Positions 43,327 through 49,131 of a stretch of 49,131 bases of DNA are shown here, piece by piece. The position numbers and the translations under genes are program-made. The notes under the pieces were generated by a model, which had not been told where the DNA came from, searched no databases, and saw only the letters and a program-made list of their open reading frames with translations. The DNA comes from an uncultured Lachnospiraceae bacterium (GTDB taxonomy: Bacteria > Bacillota > Clostridia > Lachnospirales > Lachnospiraceae), in NCBI GenBank assembly GCA_949878435.1, contig CATLAK010000022.1, positions 1-49,131 on the forward strand. The letters are read 5' to 3'. How positions within the stretch are numbered: position 1 is the first letter of the stretch; each line of letters opens with the position of its first letter.

Positions 43327-45525
43327 ATGCAATACGGGCATTTTGACGATAAGAACAGAGAGTATGTGATCGACAGGATTGACCTGCCGGCTTCATGGAC
43401 CAATTACTTAGGCGTGGAGGATACCTGTGTGGTGGTCAATCACACGGCAGGGGGGTACATGTTCCATAAGACACCGGAATATCACAGGGTAACCAGGTTT
43501 CGGGGAAACAGCGTTCCTATGGACCGCCCGGGTCATTATGTATATCTTCGGGATGAGGAAAGCGGGGACTACTGGAGCATTTCCTGGCAGCCTGTGGGAA
43601 AGCCGCTTAAAGAAGCGGATTACAGATGCCGCCATGGACTGTCTTACACCACCTATGAATGCAGCTACAGTAAAATCAGGGCAAGCCAGACCCTCTGCGT
43701 ACCGATTGGGGATGCGCTGGAGCTGTGGGATGTAAGGATAAAAAATGAGGATCAGGTGCCGCGGAGCCTTAAGGTATTTTCCTATTGCGAATTTTCTTTT
43801 CACCACATTATGATAGATAACCAGAATTTCCAAATGAGCCTGTACTGTGCGGGGAGCAGTTACGAGGACGGTATCATCGAGCACGACTTGTTTTACGAGG
43901 AATATGGCTATCAATATTTTACCATGAACGAGACGCCGGACGGATTTGACTGTCTGAGAGATAAGTTCTTAGGGCTGTATCACACGGAGGATAACCCTAA
44001 GGCGGTAATCGATGGCAAATGCGGAGGATCTTTTGAAAAAGGAAATAATCACTGCGGCAGCCTTCAAAAGGATATCCTGCTTGCCCCCGGAGAGGAGAAG
44101 AGGATTCTCTTTATCTTAGGGGAAGGAAATAGGGAGGCAGGAAGGCGTGCAAGGGAAAAATACCAGGATTTCAAAGCGGCGGATCAGGCATACGAAAATC
44201 TGCGTCTTTACTGGAAGAAGAAACTTGATAAGCTGCAGATTCATACCCCCAATCAGGGGATGAATACACTAATCAATACATGGACTTTGTATCAGGCGGA
44301 AATCAACGTTATGTTCTCCAGGTTTGCCTCCTTTATCGAAGTGGGAGGAAGAACCGGTCTGGGGTATCGGGACACGGCGCAGGATGCAATGACGATTCCC
44401 CACTCCAATACGGAAAAGTGCAGGCAGAGAATTGTAGAGCTGCTTAAGGGACTGGTGTCGGCAGGGTATGGCTTACATTTGTTCCAGCCGGAATGGTTTG
44501 AAAAGGACAAGAAAGAAAAGCCTTTCAAGTCCCCCACGGTGATACCGGATTTTAACAAGAAGAATATGGTCCACGGCATAGAAGATGCCTGCTCGGATGA
44601 CGCCCTATGGCTGATTGCCGCAATCACAGAGTATGTAAAAGAGACGGGAGATGTGACGTTTGTAGATAGAATCGTTACCTATGCAGACGGCGGCGAAGGC
44701 AGCGTTTATGAGCATATGACAAAGATTCTGGATTTTTCTGCCAGTCAGGTGGGGCAGCAAGGCGTCTGCAAAGGACTTCGGGCGGACTGGAACGACTGCC
44801 TTAACTTGGGCGGCGGCGAAAGCGCCATGGTATCCTTTCTCCACTACTGGGCAATTGAGAATTTCCTCCAACTTGCAGAATATCTGGGGAAGAAAGAGGA
44901 TGTAAAGAAATATACTGCCATGGCAGAGAAGGTAAAAAAAGTCTGCGACGAACAGCTTTGGGATGAGGAATGGTTCATCAGGGGAATCACGAAAAACGGA
45001 AAGAAGATTGGAACCAAGGAGGATAAGGAAGGAAGAGTCCACTTAGAGTCCAATGCATGGGCAGTCCTCTCCGGCGCTGTTGATGAGGAAAAGGGAAGGA
45101 AGGCAATGGAATACTATGACGCGCTGTGTCCCTATTATCAGAATGACAAGATTGAAGTGCGGGAGTCGGAGCCTTATTCTTATTGCCAGTTCGTGATGGG
45201 CAGGGACCACACCGGCTTTGGAAGGGCAAGGCATCCCTTTATGACGGGCACGGGGGGATGGGCATATTTCAGCGCCACGCGGTATATCTTAGGCATCAGA
45301 CCTCAGCTGGATTATTTGGAGATAGATCCTTGTATTCCTGCCTATTGGGAAGGATTTTCAGCGGACAGGGTCTGGAGGGGCGCTTTGATTCACATACAGG
45401 TGGAAAACCCGAATCATAAGATGAAGGGCGTAAAGGAAATCTGGCTGGATGGTCAGAAGGTGGAAAAGATTCCTGTGATGGAAGAAGGCTCAGAGCATCA
45501 GGTGAGAGTCGTGATTGGAAAATGA
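43327..45525 (+). CDS. GH94 glycoside phosphorylase (chitobiose phosphorylase-like)
   Basis: The 732-residue cytoplasmic phosphorylase has an N-terminal beta-sandwich (about 1-265), a helical linker, an (alpha/alpha)6 barrel (from about 310) and a small C-terminal beta domain. GGRTGLGYRDTAQDAM, HSNTEKCRQRIVELLKGL and GYGLHLFQPEWFE match GH94 enzymes of the N,N'-diacetylchitobiose phosphorylase branch more than cellobiose phosphorylases. The acid-bearing DWND motif is at 487-490. It splits a beta-disaccharide with phosphate into a sugar 1-phosphate and a free sugar. It is shorter than characterised members (about 800 residues). AAGGGAGGAG precedes the ATG, and a mutase follows. Confidence 0.88.
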   Translation: MQYGHFDDKNREYVIDRIDLPASWTNYLGVEDTCVVVNHTAGGYMFHKTPEYHRVTRFRGNSVPMDRPGHYVYLRDEESGDYWSISWQPVGKPLKEADYRCRHGLSYTTYECSYSKIRASQTLCVPIGDALELWDVRIKNEDQVPRSLKVFSYCEFSFHHIMIDNQNFQMSLYCAGSSYEDGIIEHDLFYEEYGYQYFTMNETPDGFDCLRDKFLGLYHTEDNPKAVIDGKCGGSFEKGNNHCGSLQKDILLAPGEEKRILFILGEGNREAGRRAREKYQDFKAADQAYENLRLYWKKKLDKLQIHTPNQGMNTLINTWTLYQAEINVMFSRFASFIEVGGRTGLGYRDTAQDAMTIPHSNTEKCRQRIVELLKGLVSAGYGLHLFQPEWFEKDKKEKPFKSPTVIPDFNKKNMVHGIEDACSDDALWLIAAITEYVKETGDVTFVDRIVTYADGGEGSVYEHMTKILDFSASQVGQQGVCKGLRADWNDCLNLGGGESAMVSFLHYWAIENFLQLAEYLGKKEDVKKYTAMAEKVKKVCDEQLWDEEWFIRGITKNGKKIGTKEDKEGRVHLESNAWAVLSGAVDEEKGRKAMEYYDALCPYYQNDKIEVRESEPYSYCQFVMGRDHTGFGRARHPFMTGTGGWAYFSATRYILGIRPQLDYLEIDPCIPAYWEGFSADRVWRGALIHIQVENPNHKMKGVKEIWLDGQKVEKIPVMEEGSEHQVRVVIGK

Positions 45526-45607
45526 AAGGGTAACGGCAGACCGGCGGCGCATTTCATGCGCAGCTGGCAGGCAGTCATGTGAAGCAGAAGGAACGGAGGG
45601 AAAGCGG

Positions 45608-47023
45608 ATGATTAAATTTGGTACCGGCGGCTGGCGGGCAGTGATAGGGGATGGATTTACAAAGGAGAATATTCAGATTCTTGCAAGGGCAGTGGCAGAC
45701 AAGATGCGCGCCGAAGGGGTGGAAGAGAAGGGAATCGTAATCGGTTACGACCGCAGATTCCTTTCCAAGGAAGCCATGCAGTGGGCAGGAGAGGTGTTCG
45801 CAAAGGAAGGGATTACGGCGTACCTGATCAACAAATCAGCGCCTACGCCTCTTGTCATGTTTTATGTGATGAAGCATGAGTTCCCCTATGGAATGATGGT
45901 GACGGCAAGCCACAATCCGGCAATTTACAATGGCATCAAGGTCTTCACCAAGGGAGGACGGGATGCAGATGAGGTTCAGACGGCGGAACTGGAAAGCTAC
46001 ATCAAAGATTTGACCGATATTCCGCCGGAGGAGATGGAGTATGACGAGGCGGTGGAAAAAGGGCTGATTAAAGAAATCTATCCCTTAAATGAATACCTGG
46101 ACAACATCATAGCGACAGTGGATATGGATAAGATCAGAAATGCCGGACTTAAGGTCGCCTTAGATCCCATGTACGGGGTAAGCGAGACTTCCTTAAAGAC
46201 CATTCTGCTCACCGCAAGATGCGATGTGGAGACCATTCATGAAAGGCATGATACCTTGTTTGGCGGCAAACTCCCTGCCCCCACAGCGACGACGCTGCGC
46301 GCCCTGCAGAATTACGTGATAGACAAAAAATGTGATATCGGCGTTGCAACCGATGGGGACGCAGACAGAATCGGCGTCATCGATGATACGGGAAGATTCC
46401 TGCATCCAAATGATATTCTGGTGCTGCTCTATTACTATCTGGTCAAATATAAAGGATGGAAGGGACCTGTGGTCCGCAACATTTGTACCACCCACATGCT
46501 GGATAAGGTGGCGGAAAAATTCGGGGAGAAATGTTATGAAGTTCCCGTTGGGTTCAAGCATATTTCAGCTAAGATGTATGCCACAGACGCAGTCATAGGC
46601 GGGGAGTCCTCAGGAGGTCTTACCGTGCGAGGGCATATCAAGGGGAAAGATGGAATCTATGCGGCGGCGCTGCTGGTGGAGATGATCGCAGTTACAGGGA
46701 AAAAGCTGTCGGAGATCGTAAAGGATATTGAGGCAGAATGCGGTTCCATATCGATGGAGGAACGGGATTACAAGTTCAACCAGGAAAAGAAGGACAGAAT
46801 ACGCAAGGTATTGCTGGAAGAGAAAAGATTGCCGGAACTGCCTTTTGAAATCAGAGATGTTTCTTATTTGGATGGAAGTAAGGTGTACTTTGAGAATGGA
46901 GGGTGGGTGACGGCAAGGTTTTCGGGGACGGAACCGTTGCTTCGGATTTTTTGTGAGATGCCGCTTAAGGAGGATGCTGCAAAGGTGTGTGGGATATATG
47001 AGGAGTTTTTTGGGTTGAAGTAA
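45608..47023 (+). CDS. Phosphohexomutase (phosphoglucomutase/phosphomannomutase family)
   Basis: The 471-residue enzyme interconverts hexose 1- and 6-phosphates. The four-domain family layout is visible: the phosphoserine loop TASHNPAIYNG (S101), metal-binding DGDADR (249-254), sugar-binding GGESSGG and C-terminal phosphate-binding RFSGTEP. The start at 45608 gives the standard MIKFGTGGWRAVIGDGF and follows GGAGGGAAAGCGG. It lies 82 bp after the GH94 gene, so it probably converts the phosphorylase product to the 6-phosphate. Giant hairpin element B starts only 9 bp after its stop codon. Confidence 0.93.
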   Translation: MIKFGTGGWRAVIGDGFTKENIQILARAVADKMRAEGVEEKGIVIGYDRRFLSKEAMQWAGEVFAKEGITAYLINKSAPTPLVMFYVMKHEFPYGMMVTASHNPAIYNGIKVFTKGGRDADEVQTAELESYIKDLTDIPPEEMEYDEAVEKGLIKEIYPLNEYLDNIIATVDMDKIRNAGLKVALDPMYGVSETSLKTILLTARCDVETIHERHDTLFGGKLPAPTATTLRALQNYVIDKKCDIGVATDGDADRIGVIDDTGRFLHPNDILVLLYYYLVKYKGWKGPVVRNICTTHMLDKVAEKFGEKCYEVPVGFKHISAKMYATDAVIGGESSGGLTVRGHIKGKDGIYAAALLVEMIAVTGKKLSEIVKDIEAECGSISMEERDYKFNQEKKDRIRKVLLEEKRLPELPFEIRDVSYLDGSKVYFENGGWVTARFSGTEPLLRIFCEMPLKEDAAKVCGIYEEFFGLK

Positions 47024-47032
47024 GGTTGTGGC

Positions 47033-47428
47033 AGGCATCAGCTCCGGCAGCTTGGCGTGTGCGGCATGGCGCTGGGAGGGGCGGCTGGCTTCTATGACGG
47101 AGAAAGGACCACGGACAGGCGGCGGTACATAGTATGGTTTCAAGTCTCTTCTCAAAATCGGATTTCACTAACAGAATGTGTGTAGGTGTTTCAAGGCGGT
47201 CGGGTCGGAGCCAAGACGGCATCCGTGCCGTTTGGCTCCTAAAATCGCCATCCATGGCGATTTTGCCCTAGGTTTTTCTACATTCTGTAAGTGAAATTGC
47301 CGATTTTTCGCAAAGACTTGAAACCATACTATGTACCGCCGCCTGCCCGTGGTCTTTTCTCCGTCATAGAAGCCAGCCGCCCCTCCCAGCACCATGCCGC
47401 ACACGCCAAGCTGTCGGAGCTGATGCCT
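47033..47428. repeat. Giant hairpin element, copy B
   Basis: This 396-bp imperfect palindrome has outer arms at 47033-47147 and 47314-47428 (115 nt each, four differences, all transitions). They enclose a 166-nt core (47148-47313) that is the reverse complement of the core of copy A with about 16 differences. The arms differ in sequence and length from those of copy A but share scattered blocks (for example GCGGCATGG and GGCGGCG). In the second internal hairpin GCGGCA/TGCCGC of copy A becomes ACGGCA/TGCCGT, a compensated change. No transposase is adjacent. It may also serve as the transcription end of the phosphohexomutase gene. Confidence 0.9.
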
Positions 47429-47522
47429 CTTATACGGTATTGAAATGATATGGAAATGAAGATGAATGATATGTGGCAGCGGGCGGGATTGCGGAAGGGA
47501 AAAAGTTGTAGGGGAGGATGGG

Positions 47523-48395
47523 ATGAAGAGGAGAAGGCAGCTTAAGTGGAGTATGGTTGCGATGTTGACGGTGGGGTGGTTTATTCCGCTGTTTCTTTTG
47601 TCGGTGATGGTGTTTTTTTTCGTGGACCGGCAGATTAATGACCAGTTGGAAAAGACGATTATTACGTCTACGGATAAGGCGGTGGAGATTTGTCAGATGA
47701 GGATCGATGATGTGGTGGCGGCGTCGAAAACGGCATCTTATCTTCCTACAATCCGGGCGTCTTACGGGCGTTATCTGAAGAATCAGGACGGTAATGCGCT
47801 GAATCAGGAGGTAACGCTGTTTCTGACGCAGCAGTATAATTATAATACGAGTATCAATATGACGGTGCTTTATTTTACAGATCAGCCGGAAGTGCTTTAT
47901 CATTGTTATGCGAATAACAATAGGGGGTCTTTTGCGGCGGTGCAGGCGTTTAAGGAAAATGCGATGGAGACTATCCAGCAGTTTGCGCCTAAGATCGATA
48001 CGGATATTGCGTTCCTGAATATCGGGGGCAGGGTCTATCTGGTGAGGAATATTATGGACAGCAGTTTTCATGCGTATGGGGTGATCGTGATGGAACTGAA
48101 CATGGATAATATCCTGATGGGACTTGACGGTGTCTGGGGGTATAAAGAGGGAGATTTGTTTGTGGACGGGATCTCGGTCCTAAATGAGGATGGTGTGGAT
48201 CCGTGCAGGGATGATTTCCCACAGAGAAGAATGAGGAGCAGCTATTTTGAGAGGAGTTTCGGGAAGACATATGAAAAAAAGAATATTATCACTCATTTTA
48301 GCAACAGCTATGGTATGCGCGCTGGCAGGCTGCGGAAGCAAGCAGACCGGCAACACGGTGGCAGACACTTCCGCTACTTCCGACGTGACCTTTAA
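47523..48395 (+). pseudogene. Truncated YesM-type sensor kinase, N-terminal part
   Basis: The frame opens after GGGGAGGATGGG at ATG 47523. It encodes a membrane segment (about 12-36) and an extracellular cache-type sensor (about 40-240) with Gln/Asn-rich LTQQYNYNTSINMTVLYF. From about 48235-48270 it stops resembling a kinase and reads out of frame through the signal peptide of the next gene, ending at 48395. HAMP, H-box and ATPase domains (about 300 residues) are missing, so it cannot signal. The partner regulator is also absent. Confidence 0.75.
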
Positions 48396-48675
48396 GACCC
48401 GTGTCATCACAGACTTTGAAACAGGTTCAGAGCCGGATGTACTGTTCTTCTTCAACGGAGCAGACGCAAACAGCTTCATCGAAGCGGGCAAGGTGGTTTC
48501 CATTGACGAGATCAGAAAAGAGTATCCCGACTATGCAGGCAATATGAATGACGACCTGATCACCGCTTCATTGGTTGACGGAAAGAAATACGCAGTGCCC
48601 GTAAACGGATTCTGGGAAGCAATGTTCGTGAATACAGAAGTACTGGACGCAGCAGGAGTATCCATGCCGGGGGCA
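48271..48675 (+). pseudogene. Sugar-binding lipoprotein remnant, internally rearranged
   Basis: ATG 48271 opens a lipoprotein signal peptide (MKKRILSLILATAMVCALAGC). The frame then gives EPDVLFFFNGADANSF, YPDYAGNMNDDLI and YAVPVNGFWEAMFVNTEVLDAAG, clear family 1 sugar-binding protein sequence. Only about 45 residues separate the start from EPDV, roughly half the normal distance, so an internal deletion is likely. After PGANYTWE (about 48690) the similarity stops. The frame stays open to the window edge but reads unrelated sequence. Confidence 0.7.
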
Positions 48676-48689
48676 AACTATACATGGGA

Positions 48690-48770
48690 GCGCGCAGCTG
48701 TGATTACAGGGGCAGAACCGGTAAAGAATTGGGAGGCTTGCGAAGGCAATGTGTGGAAGGCGAGAATCCC
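48690..48770 (+). pseudogene. Fragment resembling a beta-helix glycosidase
   Basis: In the same frame as the preceding remnant, VITGAEPVKNWEACEGNVWKARIPN resembles the start of right-handed beta-helix glycoside hydrolases. It is only about 27 codons long, joined directly to the binding-protein fragment and followed by unrelated sequence. The family call is tentative. Confidence 0.35.
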
Positions 48771-48876
48771 TAATAAAATGCTCATGTACGGTAAAGAAGC
48801 AAGTAACCGAAAACAAGAGATAGACCGCCAGCACCACACTATTCCGAACCAAAGACCAAAAGACAAGCACCGTGGA

Positions 48877-49006
48877 AATGTGTATAACTTGCTATTCCAT
48901 CATGGAAAAGTCCGTTCACAGAACATGGAAAAGCTAAAGTGCAGCTTTCCCACATTCTGCAAACAGACTTTCCCACAACTCCATAAGATAGCAAGTTATG
49001 CACATT
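48877..49006. repeat. 19-bp inverted repeat bounding DnaA-box-like sites
   Basis: AATGTGTATAACTTGCTAT (48877-48895) and ATAGCAAGTTATGCACATT (48988-49006) are reverse complements at 18 of 19 positions. Each contains a 9-mer fitting the DnaA consensus TTWTNCACA (TTATACACA on the minus strand at 48879-48887, TTATGCACA at 48996-49004). Between them, CTTTCCCACA and CATGGAAAAG each occur twice. I see no gene here. Confidence 0.55.
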
Positions 49007-49028
49007 CCCACAAATCCAAACTTAGGAG

Positions 49029-49092
49029 AAATCCAAACTTTTCCGCAAATCACTTGAAAATAAAGGATTCTTCCAGAGAAAAGTTTGGATTT
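49029..49092. repeat. 15-bp perfect inverted repeat at window edge
   Basis: AAATCCAAACTTTTC (49029-49043) and GAAAAGTTTGGATTT (49078-49092) form a perfect stem with a 34-nt loop. AAATCCAAACTT also occurs as a direct copy at 49012. It may be part of a mobile element or origin whose remainder is outside the window. Confidence 0.5.
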
Positions 49093-49131
49093 CGTTTTAA
49101 TGATTTCAGCGTTTCAAGCCACAGAAACCAG

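Noticed and set aside
45515..45607. N-terminal extension of the phosphohexomutase starting at 45515
   Set aside because: It would overlap the GH94 gene, and the extension has no similarity to the family. ATG 45608 has a good ribosome site and gives the standard N terminus.
1..49131. CRISPR arrays, prophage genes or complete insertion sequences
   Set aside because: No regularly spaced repeats, phage structural or integrase genes, or transposase frames were found in the window.

Overview
The window looks like a chromosome segment from an anaerobic butyrate-producing Firmicute of the Lachnospiraceae (Clostridium cluster XIVa). The evidence is a complete thl-crt-hbd-bcd-etfB-etfA butyrate cluster, strong AGGAGG-type ribosome sites, YesM/YesN-type sugar-responsive two-component genes next to an ABC importer that lacks its own ATPase, a DUF5067 protein, and a moderate GC content with AT-rich intergenic regions. 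The species cannot be named from the sequence alone. The left edge lies inside a 23S rRNA gene and the right edge inside rearranged, repeat-rich DNA. Both are typical contig break points.

Layout. 1-480: 3' end of 23S rRNA, then tRNA-Asn with no 5S between them, then two terminators. 499-10762: a carbohydrate locus, with a GH2 glycosidase and a Gfo/Idh/MocA-like protein diverging from a lipoprotein, two permeases, a YesM-type kinase and a YesN-type regulator. 10772-11384: a tRNA operon (Glu, Met, Asp, Val, Leu) with promoter and terminator. 11447-17143: methionine/one-carbon and redox genes (DUF896, metY-like, GtrA, a small protein, a secreted metzincin-like protein, metF, an SDR, thioredoxin reductase). 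17292-19767: a cell-wall NlpC/P60 hydrolase, a DnaA-box cluster and hpf. 19864-22853: two membrane/glycosyltransferase genes. 22874-24444: a RelB-like antitoxin with a truncated toxin, and an M23 peptidase. 24943-31278: the butyrate operon. 31396-36229: a response regulator, a kinase without membrane segments, and an FtsX-type ABC transporter. 36738-38276: an AT-rich two-gene insert flanked by related short repeats. 38340-43128: a small basic membrane protein, mtnA, a chemoreceptor and a membrane-anchored lipase-like hydrolase. 43327-47023: a GH94 phosphorylase with a phosphohexomutase. 47523-49131: fragments of a second sugar-uptake locus joined together, ending in inverted repeats.

How the genes work together. 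The left locus couples sensing (cache-domain kinase plus AraC-type regulator) to uptake and cytoplasmic hydrolysis of a glycoside. GH94 and the mutase turn an imported disaccharide into hexose 6-phosphate without spending ATP on the released sugar. Thl, Crt, Hbd and the Bcd-EtfAB complex turn acetyl-CoA into butyryl-CoA and reoxidise NADH. A Rex-like operator at the predicted start of that transcript suggests NADH/NAD control.

The most unusual feature is a pair of giant hairpin elements at 24563-24904 and 47033-47428, in opposite orientation. They share a core of exactly 166 nt, about 90% identical by eye. Each is enclosed by near-perfect inverted arms (88 and 115 nt) whose sequence is specific to that copy, yet self-complementary within it. 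No transposase or reverse transcriptase lies beside either copy. This is the best candidate here for an undescribed mobile or structured-RNA family.
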